Shown here piece after piece: positions 46,046-55,482 of a DNA stretch of 64,000 bases (position 1 is the stretch's first letter; every line of letters starts with the position of its first letter). The DNA lies in assembly GCA_946406115.1 (NCBI GenBank), contig OX291553.1:4965001-5029000 (forward strand). The letters run 5' to 3'. The notes under the pieces were generated by a model that worked only from the letters and a program-made list of their open reading frames with translations, had not been told where the DNA came from and ran no database searches. Source of the DNA: Apoda limacodes. Taxonomy: Eukaryota; Arthropoda; Insecta; Lepidoptera; Limacodidae. The translations under genes were made by a program, and so were the position numbers.

Positions 46046-48327
46046 CTAAAATAAAATATAAGACTGATTTAATGGTTACAAAATATGCAAAATGTGTGTT
46101 TTAATTAATAAGTGCATGTTTGTTTCTTTTTCTATGTATTTCTCAGACACTAAAAATTTGGCAAAGTGTTACAGTGTTACAAATATATATTACCTGAACT
46201 AAATGTCCTTTTTCTCTTGTTTGACTGCAAATTATCTTCTTTTCTAGAGCAATAATAATCATGGTCAAATGATTGCTGGTGTTCTAATGTATTTTTCCGT
46301 GATTGAATTATTTCTCTTTTATTTGTGGTGTAACTATGGTCAAACAATGGCTGTTGTCCTGCTGTAGATGGGTCTGTAAATAAAGATATATATGTTTTAT
46401 TATAAATCATAAAAAAAAATGTATAGGTAGATACGGCCTTGGGACTGAAATAGGCTATTTAAAAATCTATGGATACAAAAAAAATGGATTTTATTTGACC
46501 AGGCTACACCATTGCATTGAATATGAAGTTTAATTCATTGCCAAACAGGTAATTTACTAATTTAAAATTTACATCAAAGTATATTATGCTTAAAAAAGTA
46601 GTAAACTTTATATTATTTTAAACTTTCAAACAAAATATAAAAAACAGAAAAAGGGATCTAAAAATTTTTGGTACTTATAAACGTTAGTTAAAATCAAATT
46701 GCCATTAGTAACTAAACAGAATCCGAAATACCTGAGATACTAGATCCAGCAATTACTTCAACTTCTTGTGCAACTTGGGATAAAACTTCATTGTATAATT
46801 CTTCAAACGACTGAACTGTCGCTGAACCACAAAACTCTGAAAAAAGAACAAGAAATTTAAAAAAATAATTCAGAAATCACAGTCGGCATCCAAAATATTT
46901 TCAATAAAAATACCTGAGCAACTTGATTCACTAATTATTTCAACTTCACATCCGATTGGAGGAGCTGAAACTTCATAATTGTAGTTTTGCTCTTGCTGCT
47001 GACTGGATGGATCTGGTTCTACAAAATACGAAACAAAATATAAAAAATCGGCCAAGTGCAAGTCGGACTCGCGCACGAAGGGTTCCGTAACATAATCTAT
47101 AGAAACACCAAAATAATCATGTTTGCTGTATGGGAGCCCCCCTTAAATATTTGTTTTATTTTATTTTTACTATTTATTTTTAAAGTGATTACTTAATATT
47201 CTGTGAATATTTTAAGCGTCTACCTGTTGCCGTCATCAAAATCGAGCAAAAAAATTACGTTTGTTGTATGGGAGCCCTCTTATATATTTATTTTATTTTG
47301 TTTTTTAGTATTTGTTGTTAAGGCAGCAACAGTAATACAATTTTGTGAAAATTTCAACTGTTTAACTATCACGGTTCATGAGATACAGCCTGGTGACAGA
47401 CGGACGATCGAACGGACGGACGGACAGCGAAGTCTTAGTAATAAGCTAATTCCCCATTGGGTACGGAACCCTAAAAAGGACTTAGCAACAAGCTAACGAA
47501 AAAATTAAAATGAAAAATGAGATACCTGAACCGCGATGTTTAGTAGCTGGTCCAAATTGGAATAATAACGCTTCGTGGTCAAATGATGTTTGTAAAGCAT
47601 TTGGCACCGTTGAATTTTCAGTGTTCGAATAAATGTGACAAGGAAAGTCACGCAACATTTCTTCAGGAAGTGGATGAAGATGCAAGTTTTTTGTTGGTAC
47701 TGCGGACTTTTTAAGGCGATTTTGTTTTCTATTAAAAGCTTTTTTTTCAAAGTGATTCCCACAAACATATTTCAATGTGTGCAGTTTTTCAATAGGAACA
47801 AAAATTAAATCTTCCTTGCCTACAACTTTAACCCACTGTCTGCATCTGTAAAACCAATAATCTAGTATTATTTAAATTATTTGTAGACAAAACTCTGAAT
47901 ATTACAATCTATTTTTTAAGCCAAACTTCTATATTGTACTAAACCTTAAGTCATATTTTTTTTTATTTTTGGCTCTCCGTTCCCTGGATGCAGTCCAGTA
48001 CACTAATTCAAAATACGTGAAAGTTAATAAATAATTTACTAAACTCAATTTAGGAATAGCTAGGCAGCTGTCGATGTCGATAGCAGTGTCATCGTACAAC
48101 ACTATTTTATAACAACAAACAATAACAATGGAAACAAAGTTTTAAATTTGATTTCTTTAGGATTATTTGTACTACAGAACTCATATTTTAACAAAAAATA
48201 TCTTGAATAATGCTCACCGATTCTCATTCAAAGGAAATTTAGCCATAAAAATCCTTTTTTGCTGGTTAATTCGACTTGATCGGCATCCACAAATTTCACA
48301 TGTTATAAACCGTCTTTTCGGTGCCAT
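43839..48327 (-). CDS. P-element / THAP9-like transposase gene, six exons
   Basis: Predicted DNA transposase of the P superfamily, which cuts and joins transposon ends in the nucleus using a THAP zinc finger for DNA recognition. Exons by GT-AG splicing: 48327-48218, 47845-47526, 47018-46914, 46836-46732, 46373-46194, 46045-43839. Together they make about 1000 codons (Drosophila P is about 750, human THAP9 about 900). Domain order: THAP, linker, Leu/Lys-rich coiled coil, RNase H-like core with inserted middle domain, C-terminal Cys segment. Two one-base homopolymer breaks lie in exon 6 (T6 at 45983-45988; T10 at 44260-44269). It may be a live or recently dead transposon, or a host gene; no terminal inverted repeats were found. 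Exon borders are my reading. Confidence 0.88.
46194..46373 (-). CDS. P-like gene exon 5: linker with basic tail
   Basis: Acceptor TTATTTACAG, donor TCAG|GTAATA, phase 1-1, 60 codons. It holds LFDHSY and SFDHDY motifs, echoing SFDHEA in exon 2, then NKRKRTFSS, a likely nuclear localisation signal. The repeated FDH motif suggests the linker grew by exon duplication. Confidence 0.7.
46732..46836 (-). CDS. P-like gene exon 4: linker, 105 bp, probable duplicate of exon 3
   Basis: Acceptor CTTTTTTCAG, donor TCAG|GTATTT. 35 residues ending EVEVIAGSSIS, aligning with EVEIISESSCS of exon 3 at the same offset. Same phase 1-1. No known domain. Confidence 0.65.
46914..47018 (-). CDS. P-like gene exon 3: linker, 105 bp
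   Basis: Acceptor TTTTGTAG, donor TCAG|GTATTT. It encodes 35 residues, EPDPSSQQQ... to EVEIISESSCS, acidic and Gln-rich. Phase 1 at both ends. It resembles exon 4 in length, phase and C-terminal sequence. Confidence 0.65.
47044..47480 (+). repeat. SINE-like family S, dimeric copy in intron 2 of P-like gene
   Basis: GGCCAAGTGCAAGTCGGACT, GAAGGGTTCCGTAAC, then a central module (TTTGCTGTATGGGAGCC to CTGTTGCCGTCATC) followed by a second copy of it (TTTGTTGTATGGGAGCC to TTGTTAAGGCAGCAAC). Then TATCACGGTTCATGAGATAC, AGCCTGGTGACAGACGG, and a GGTACGGAACCCTAAAAA end. It is antisense to the gene, and its left end lies about 25 bp upstream of the exon 3 acceptor. Confidence 0.87.
47526..47845 (-). CDS. 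P-like gene exon 2: rest of THAP domain
   Basis: The acceptor TTTTACAG precedes CRQW, supplying the invariant THAP Trp (W41). The second zinc pair is in CGNHF (C65, H68), and the AVPT box is at residues 85-88. The fold is therefore complete: C-x2-C, FP, W, C-x2-H, AVPT. The exon then continues with a His/Pro-rich linker and ends TCAG|GTATC in phase 1. Confidence 0.87.
48218..48327 (-). CDS. P-like gene exon 1: THAP domain start
   Basis: ATG at 48325-48327 begins MAPKRRFITCEICGC, with the first zinc pair at C10 and C13, and the exon ends in KFPLNEN plus CG, completed to Arg by exon 2. The donor is CG|GTGAGC. The start is chosen because THAP domains sit at the very N-terminus with the first Cys about 5-10 residues in. 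Confidence 0.85.
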
Positions 48328-48329
48328 TG

Positions 48330-48575
48330 TAAAAAGAGATATTATAGGAAACTTTGCACTGTCACAAAATCACATAAAAGTTAGGTAGAAACAATAAAAT
48401 TACACAAATTTAAATTATATGCAGTCAAAACTCAACGTAAACAAACAATATGGACGACGTAATTACAGGAAGACAAAGACAGCGTACTGAGCGAATGAGT
48501 TGGCAACAATGTCCGCCATAGATTGCCATGTAAAGTTCATAGTATTCATTTTTTATTCTTTGTTTCGTTAGCCTG
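48330..48575 (-). other. 5' flank of the P-like gene
   Basis: Presumed promoter and 5' UTR, moderately AT-rich. TATAATTTAAATTTG about 90 bp upstream of the ATG could serve as a TATA-like element, but no clear initiator is seen. ATGGCAATCTATGGCGGAC near 48530 marks a change in composition and may be the edge of an older element. Confidence 0.35.
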
Positions 48576-48603
48576 GTTTAGGCTAGGGCCGGTGGATGTA
48601 ACT
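48576..48603 (-). repeat. LTR edge (3' LTR start) of errantivirus-like element
   Basis: On the minus strand AGTTACATCCACCGGCCC follows directly after the purine tract AAAGGGGGAGG (48614-48604). LTRs of gypsy-group errantiviruses commonly start AGT. The first 28 bp recur at 50034-50061 with one difference, after which the two copies diverge, so the full LTR cannot be traced. Confidence 0.55.
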
Positions 48604-49735
48604 CCTCCCCCTTTAAGTTCGGAAGCATGCGAAGAAGGAGTCTTCGGAGGGTTTCGACCCTTAGAATTAAAACATACTCTTATTTCATTATACTTACATC
48701 CTAATACAATTGATAAACCTAAAGCTAATATAACATAAAGGACAATAGTCCAGACTACTACTTTCACTTTCACTAACACTGTCCTTGAGTATATATGAGA
48801 GAAGCTGTAGATTACTCATATCGATTCCTTCTAAGTACTGGTTTCCTTGTTTCCTTTACTGTAGGCTTGATATTTGGGATATTAACTGTTGGTACTTTTG
48901 TTTAATTCACGGTATCGGTATTAATTCGATGCATCCATAGGGAGATATTTTGTATCATTACTTCACATACATCATCCAGGGTCAGGATATAAGTTCCGCG
49001 TAGGTTTTGTTGGAACACTTCATTGATGCAGGTTTTACGTAAGAGGGTTCCGTCTCTAACATAAAGTATCCAGCGGTTGGTCTGAATGAATTGGAGTCTC
49101 ACATTCTCTACTACGATCGGTATAATGTCACAGGAAGTAATGTTTTCTGAGTATTTCATGAGACTCTCCACGCAGGTGTCTTGAGTGTATTGTGATACAT
49201 CATCTTCAAAACAGAGGAAACTGGATTCGTCTGCCTCCTGGCATGGTTGAATGAGCGACTTGGACAGAGAGATTAGGAAGGATGAAAAAAGTCTGGTTAT
49301 TATGGGAGATGGGCAGAGGATACATTTTGTAATAGATGTAAGTTTCTTTCTTAATTAATGGTATTTCCATTAAAAGCGTAATCTGATTGTCTTTGAAAAA
49401 CGCTTTTACAATTTAGTTTGTTCTATTTTAACAAGGTTTATCTTATTTACAGGGTATATAAGTTTTTCAGTCTTTTCAATATTTTCTAGTAACATGAGTA
49501 AATTATCGGAATCTATTATAGATTAATGTAATGTTCTTAACTTACTAAAGGCGACAGCAGCTTCAATTTCATTCAACTTGTTAATCATGCTTTGAAAGTT
49601 ATGTAGTAATAAATAACATGTATTGATTATATGGTTTGAAATAAGGTTTGTTTGTTCTTTATATCGAATCTCGGCAACTTTGTTCTAAATTTCTTGCACA
49701 TTTTTACTTAGTTGAATGATATTGTTATCTATAGT
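48604..49735 (-). pseudogene. Errantivirus-like env remnant, C-terminal half, broken
   Basis: Old copy of the envelope gene of an insect endogenous retrovirus (gypsy-group errantivirus), recognised from motif order. About 49735-49345 is a helix-rich segment interrupted by several stops. 49345-48902 is a mostly open ectodomain segment with many Cys and the GTYILTL-type motif, ending at a stop near 48900. In a different frame, 48779-48605 has a hydrophobic membrane span (about 48760-48690) and a short basic tail. It is followed at once by a polypurine tract. Gag, pol and the N-terminal env half are missing, so it cannot make a working protein. At least three frame breaks are present. Related fusion-type env genes exist in baculoviruses. 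Confidence 0.72.
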
Positions 49736-49739
49736 CTAG

Positions 49740-50033
49740 CTGATCGAAATGGTCCCGTGAGTATGGAGGAACTTTTAGATCTTCAAAACGGCGGAAAACA
49801 AAATGGCCGCCCTACAATATAATAAATTCAAGATTTATTGTAGCCTTTTAGTCTCCTAGAAAGAGTCTCCGGGGGTGAAAATGATGTATAGGGGGTTTCA
49901 ATCGAAAATGTACTGTGAGTAGTGGAAAACTGCATGATATTCAAAATGGCGGAAAAACAACATGGCCGCCATACAAAACATTCAATTCAACGAAGGATAT
50001 CTTGAAAACGATTTGATATAGGACGGTGATGGT
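49740..50033. repeat. Two-unit repeat with ATGGCGGAAAA core
   Basis: Units at about 49745-49830 and 49895-49985 share GTGAGTA, GATCTTCAAAACGGCGGAAA / GATATTCAAAATGGCGGAAA, and CAAAATGGCCGCC. Spacing is about 155 bp. The block lies exactly between the env remnant and the 28-bp LTR-like edge, so it appears to replace the missing part of the retroelement. Confidence 0.6.
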
Positions 50034-50061
50034 GTTTAGGCTAGGGCCAGTGGATGTAACT
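50034..50061 (-). repeat. 28-bp LTR-like edge, second copy
   Basis: AGTTACATCCACTGGCCCTA on the minus strand, 27 of 28 bp the same as 48576-48603. No purine tract precedes it, so it would be the start of the 5' LTR next to flanking DNA. Only this short edge survives. Confidence 0.5.
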
Positions 50062-51670
50062 ATCTTGTGATTATACTTAATAATATATAAGAAAAGATTT
50101 GTTAATTTTAATGCTTTAATGACCACCAAAATGTGTTACAAAAGGTGGACTTAATAGCTAGTAAGCTACTACTGCATTATCTGCCAAGGTCTAACATTGT
50201 TCTAGAAAAGTGTTGGTGGATGCAAATTAATAATATGCGCAAATATTACTTAACGAAAACATAGATTCATAATAAGTATGTAAAAAACACACAAAAATTA
50301 AGGTGTGAATATACATTCACATATATTCATAAACATATATTTATAAACATACATATCATATATACAAAGTAATCATTCATGTAAAACCAACAAAAACACA
50401 AAAAGACAATGATTTTTTAAAGCGCTCTTAAAGTTGACGCTGCAGATAACTTAGAACGCTCTCATAAATGAAAGTTTGGAAATGTGATTTATTTTTTAAA
50501 TAACATTTATAAACATAAATAAATAATAATATAAATAAAATGTTATTTAATTTCTTATTTCTGTTTAATGACATTTGATTTTCTACAGATTGTGGTTCAA
50601 AAGTGATCGTATTATTAACCCCGATTAGAAGTCAAATGTTGACAAAAGTGAATTAGTTTGAGGTGCGTTAAATTAAGGGGAAAGGTAAATATCAATAATC
50701 CCAGGTCAAACACTGTTAACCCCAGCAACATGACTTCAGCAACCAATTCATGGTGTTGTCTATGCAAAAGGACCTGTTTATATTTCAAATTTGAGTTTAC
50801 AGAATCGTATCGATTGTTTGAGAGTATTTTTTGACAATTTTGGTGTCTTTTACAAGCTTTTTAAAAGTAAGGGAAAGGCTTTGGATAGTAGAGTATCGTG
50901 ATTTTTTTTTGATTGTATATAACCATAGACAATCATAAAACAGGGCTGCGGCAGAAAGTTTGACTGTCTAGCAAAACAGATGGCTGCACTGTGAGGTGAC
51001 ACAACTTTTATCGTATGCGAAAAATTATTATTATAAATAAAAGTTTTATTTCTTCAAGAAAAAAAAAATAATGGACGAAAGTTATCGCCCTGCCTTCCGA
51101 CACAGTTTACTTATAGTCATATTTGACATCGTATAATACACTTTATTTTAAATATTTAAATAATTATTTTAAATAGTAGACGTGGAAAAATGATGTTTCA
51201 TTACATTTGATATTGAATCTTTCAAAACGTCAAGGCATATATTTACTAAGGCCGAAATATTGATTAATACAATACGAAATATTAAGCAGTTGATTTAATT
51301 TTAAGGAGATAGTCGCCTAATACCGAATATCTTTTTTAACTTTTATTTTCTAGGTATAGCTGTGCAAATTGGAATTAGTCGATTACTAAATATTCGACTA
51401 AGACAAAAGAATAAAACTTAAAAAACAATTTCATTAGGCATATTTTATTTAAAAATAGGTGAAAACCTCTGTTTTCAACGGTATATAGTTCCTTGTACTG
51501 TCTTACTGATACCATATGTTTTTTTTTAAATAAATTTGTCTGTATAAGTTATTAAATATTGTTTGACATGTCAAGGCAGGTTTCGATATCGTCACGATCT
51601 AGCGTTTGGTCGCGCGGATTTTATCTTCAAACATTAAATTTCAGATATAAATAATAGAGATAGAGTTCCA
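50062..51670. other. No recognised gene
   Basis: AT-rich, without frames or repeats that I can support. Confidence 0.5.
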
Positions 51671-51674
51671 TAAA

Positions 51675-51960
51675 CTCATTCACTCGCCTAAATGGCCACA
51701 CACAGCGTGGTTTCAGAGAAACTTCCTTCCGCGAACGCTTAGGTTGTGGAATGAGCTCCCTGTCAACGTTTTCTCTTGGGACTCTTAATGAAAAGTTTAT
51801 AGTTGAAGTAAAAAAATATCAAAACAGTGACTATTTATCTTAATATTTTGTGGTTTTGTGTTTCAGGTGTCGCGCATGGGTTAAAATTGTTCTCGATGAA
51901 GATTTGGTGTACCTAAATGTTTTTAAAAAATTTATAATTTTTAAAGCATACTGATGTTAA
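51675..51960 (+). mobile_element. LINE ORF C-terminus and 3' UTR
   Basis: WPHTAWFQRNFLPRTLRLWN followed by ELPVNVFSWDS and a stop (about 51691-51789) is the end of a LINE reverse-transcriptase ORF. It resembles the minus-strand copy at 12466-12720 in nucleotides as well. The downstream UTR differs, so it may be a related family. 5'-truncated. Confidence 0.75.
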
Positions 51961-52125
51961 GAATTCATATGAAAATAAATATAAAATTGTTTTATTACTT
52001 CTGGCGACGCCTATGCTTAATTGCCACCGTTATTCTAAAGTGGACTAAGCGGATATAGTAAAATTATGTTAACTAAAAAAGGATCTCACGATAAATTAAG
52101 GAAATAGGAAATCTCATGCACTCAC

Positions 52126-52222
52126 CTTCGAATGTAGATATTGGTACTTCAATCCACTCAAAGTTCGTGAGCACGTACTGCACTACGGCACTATGATGCA
52201 CCAGAAAATCCTTCAGGAGCTC
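52126..52222 (-). CDS. Isolated internal exon of an unidentified gene
   Basis: A 97-bp minus-strand segment with acceptor TAACAG and donor GAAG|GTGAGT. It encodes ELLKDFLVHHSAVVQYVLTN then FEWIEVPISTFE. Third codon positions are about half G or C, against an AT-rich background. The peptide is balanced in composition and globular-looking, unlike chance frames nearby. I do not recognise the protein. The frame upstream of the acceptor is closed by a stop, and no neighbouring coding exon could be placed, so its gene would extend through large introns. It could be an exon of a host gene on the minus strand, or a captured fragment. Confidence 0.5.
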
Positions 52223-53615
52223 CTGTTATTACCGTAAGACACACACAGCGCTTCAGCGACAATGGGCACAGGCATCAGTCAATTGCAAGCGGGTTGCGAA
52301 AAACTATTAACGTATGTTTAAATTATTTGCGGAATTCACAATATGCGTAATTCACGATATGTCAACACAGCGCGATCGGTTGACCAGAACTGTTTCTTTT
52401 TGAATCTAGTGCATGAGGGGGAACGAAAGAATGGTAAGGTTGTGAGATCGTAGGTAAAATTAAAATACAAAAACGCGATCGCTATGAGGCGTCACCAACT
52501 TCCATAGCACAAACGCTAAGCAGGAAGAATTTCGTTCAATGACCGGTCACTATTTGTCTCTGTTGTACGCGCATAATTATTTTCCGTCGCACTCGCACGT
52601 TGCTATAGTACTTTAATAATGTTATAAGTGGGTATACTTTAAAAATGTTTATGTTTATTTCCTGTTACTTTATTAAAAAGAATTCATGACAGCTATAGCC
52701 ATATATACCTAAACAAATCTGCTTTTATTGATATTAATATAAAGGAAATTGCTACGACTAATGCCGTCACTAGTGTTGCCAGGCAGCATTGTTTTTGAAT
52801 TAATACGCTTATGTTGGAACTCCACAGGTTCAAACTTTGATAAAATTCTAGTATGGGAGTTCCGTCTCTTCTAACGTAGTTTTTGTTTCCTCTATCACCT
52901 TTTTCCTCACGGTATCAAAAATTTTTAGACTTCTCAACTTGTGAACTTGACTATCCGGTGAATTTCAACAAATTCGATGAAATTCTGACAACACCAATGG
53001 GGTTCCAATTTATAAACGTTGGAGTGAAAGTAATATACAAAAATACTGTATATATACTGATACTGTACAAAAAATTAAAACACGAAAAGTTTGTTGATAA
53101 AAAAAAATTGAAGACAAAATAGTACAAAAATATGTAAATAATACATTGATAACAACAAGTTTATATTGTGCTTAAAGAATTAAAGTAAACTAAAAGGCAT
53201 GAAAAAACAAAAACAATAATTTCAACATTAAAACAGGCGACTAATGCTTCTTCAAAAAGAAAACTAAAAATGACAAAAAAAATTATATTAACCTGAGTCG
53301 GATGCCACTGTTACACCGTAAGTTACAAGTTACAGAGTGTGGACAATAGTAGTGACCCGCCCGAACAAGAATATGCAATGGGACGACTGATGGAACTATG
53401 ACTGATCATCGATAAAGAACAAGGCTGGTGAGAAATTACTGACCTTCGTCATACAGCTTTGGAATAAAAATGGCATATACAACTGTACGGAAATAAACGT
53501 AACTCAATAAATCTGATAGTGGTAAGCTCTAAACATATGAAAGTAAGGTTCTAAGTTATAACACTTTACATATTGTCAAGTGTCAAGTTTATTACTTAAT
53601 TATTTTTATGTTATT
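52223..53615. other. No recognised gene; possible upstream region of the 52.1 kb exon
   Basis: 52230-52600 is less AT-rich, with several CGCGATCG-like words and short frames only. It could be a promoter-proximal or 5' UTR region for a minus-strand gene, but no TATA or initiator stands out. A 79-codon plus frame (52883-53122) has no motif. Confidence 0.4.
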
Positions 53616-53898
53616 TTTATACCAAAATATAAAAACACTTTAGTGTAATAGTTCGTAGATTCCTAGTACCTATCTTTGTTGCTTGTGTAAGCTCGACACG
53701 GCATCTAAGAGGGCAGCTAACGCTCTTGGATTTGGAAAATAAGTGGAAAACTAATCTTAAAATTTTTGCGTGACATCGGCAATGGTTACTTAAATCGGAA
53801 CACAAATTTTATAACACGTCAGTGCCTCTGGAAAACAAAATAAATCGGAGGATAATGTTTCTATACATATAATTTTATTAATATCTTATGTGGATCAA
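53616..53898 (-). repeat. Tandem duplication, unit 1 (283 bp)
   Basis: TTTATACCAAAATATAAAAA to ...GGATCAA, repeated directly as unit 2. It lacks a 96-bp internal stretch present in unit 2, so the splice-donor-like site of unit 2 is absent. On the minus strand a good acceptor (TTTTGTTTTCCAG, near 53830) is retained. Confidence 0.85.
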
Positions 53899-54277
53899 TT
53901 TATACCAAAATATAAAAACACTTTAGTGTAATAGTTCGTAGATTCCTAGTACCTATCTTTGTTGCTTGTGTAAGCTCGACGATTAACTGTACTCAACATA
54001 AACCGTGTACTCAAGACAACATAACTTACCTTTAAGCTTACATTCCACAAAGTAAATTTCAGACGATTTGCCAACACGGCATCTAAGACGGCAGCTAACG
54101 CTCTTGGATTTGGAAAATAAGTGAAAAACTAATCCTAAAATTTTTGCGTGACATCGGCAATAGTTACTTAAATCGGAACACAAATTTTATAACACGTCAG
54201 TGCCTCTGGAAAACAAAAATAAATCGGAAGATAATGTTTCTATACATATAATTTTATTAATATCTTATATGGATCAA
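53899..54277 (-). repeat. Tandem duplication, unit 2 (379 bp) with exon-like signals
   Basis: More than 95% alike unit 1 outside the 96-bp difference (about 53981-54076). On the minus strand TTTTGTTTTCCAG|AGGCAC and AAAG|GTAAGT (near 54028) bracket about 180 bp. All three frames across that span contain stops, so if spliced it would be an untranslated or non-coding RNA exon. Confidence 0.7.
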
Positions 54278-54700
54278 GTGCCACGCTGTTTAATTATTTT
54301 AAATCATTTTGTAAAATTATCTAAAACGCACTGATTTGTATGTAAAGTGAGGCTGAACAATAGTACATTACTGTCAAGGCCGTAAAAGGAAGTATTTGCA
54401 GGATGAGTAGTTTGAATAAATAGTTAGTATCGACTACTAAAACAAAAAATAAATAAAATACGAAAAAAAAATGTTTTATTACGCTCAATATAACTACAAC
54501 TACACTATTTGTGCAAATTGGACTTGCATTATAAAATGAAACTTTCTCAACTTGATCTTAAATCTTCAAATAACGTGAGAAACAGTTATAGTATTGAAAC
54601 TGAGTAAATAACTCCACACGTTTCCATCAATTTTATTCATAGTTTTAGAATATTTTTGGGTCAATACAAATTCCCTGGTAATGAACTGAAAAAAAATAAA
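54278..54700. other. No recognised feature
   Basis: AT-rich DNA without notable signals. Confidence 0.5.
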
Positions 54701-54711
54701 AAACAACAGTG

Positions 54712-55482
54712 GCACTCGGGGCCTGCCGCGGTAAAGCTATTGCATAGCATTTTTTATCAACTTATGCAATTATAATTATTTATTTATTTTTATTTATGTA
54801 GTATTTTTTTTCTTTGATATTAATTCAAGTTACATTTTTAGGGTGATGGTCGATAAGAAAACATTTTTTTTTCTTTTATTGAATAAATAAGAAGTCAATA
54901 TTGCTTAAAAAAATTTAGTTGGCGGCAGCGGGGTGGCCCTACAAATTTGTACACCGGTGCTCTCGACGAGGCGCTGCGGCCGACTGATGAATGGCGAGAG
55001 CCGCGTAATGGCCGGCCCACGCGACGTTATTTATGAAATGTATTTTTTGCTACAAAATAACACTCTTTCGCAATATAATAAAACCATAATCGTCTAAAGT
55101 ATTTATTATGGAAAACTTTCATTGAAAAAAACTAGCAAATAAAACTGTTTTTCCCGTAAAAGTATCTCTCTAAGAATGAAGATTTAGAGAAAACGTTGCG
55201 ATTTTATTGCATTGAGTCAAGTTTATTCAATCGTGTTTCGACTCTCATAACCTACTAATAAAACTCCTAAACTTATGATTGTCATCAAAAAAATATATAA
55301 AATACATTTTTTTTTTCGCCTTAAAATTGATTTTCCGTAAAGTCAAAACATGGTTACGCATATGTTTAGTCGCACGCATACAAACACCGTGCCGTTGTTA
55401 GGTTTTTTCGTTACGGAATTTCTTGATTCGGTCGCCGCTCTCAGAGCCCGCGATAAAAGCTATGCAACAGCTTAAAATATTA
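54712..55482. mobile_element. Possible DNA element with inverted subterminal repeats
   Basis: AAGCTATTGCATAGC (about 54736) and, inverted, GCTATGCAACAGCTT (about 55461) pair at 14 of 15 positions, each beside a CCGCGG / CCCGCGATAAAAG motif. GC-rich stretches (54920-55025) lie inside. Target duplications and an ORF are not seen, so the element call is tentative. Confidence 0.4.

Noticed and set aside
48902..49171. 89-codon minus frame as an intact small secreted protein
   Set aside because: It is an internal, out-of-context part of the env-like remnant, open further upstream in the same frame and followed by the membrane span in a different frame.
53617..54183. Two similar minus-strand frames as a duplicated protein-coding gene
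   Set aside because: They begin at non-ATG codons, and the better-supported spliced span has stops in all three frames.
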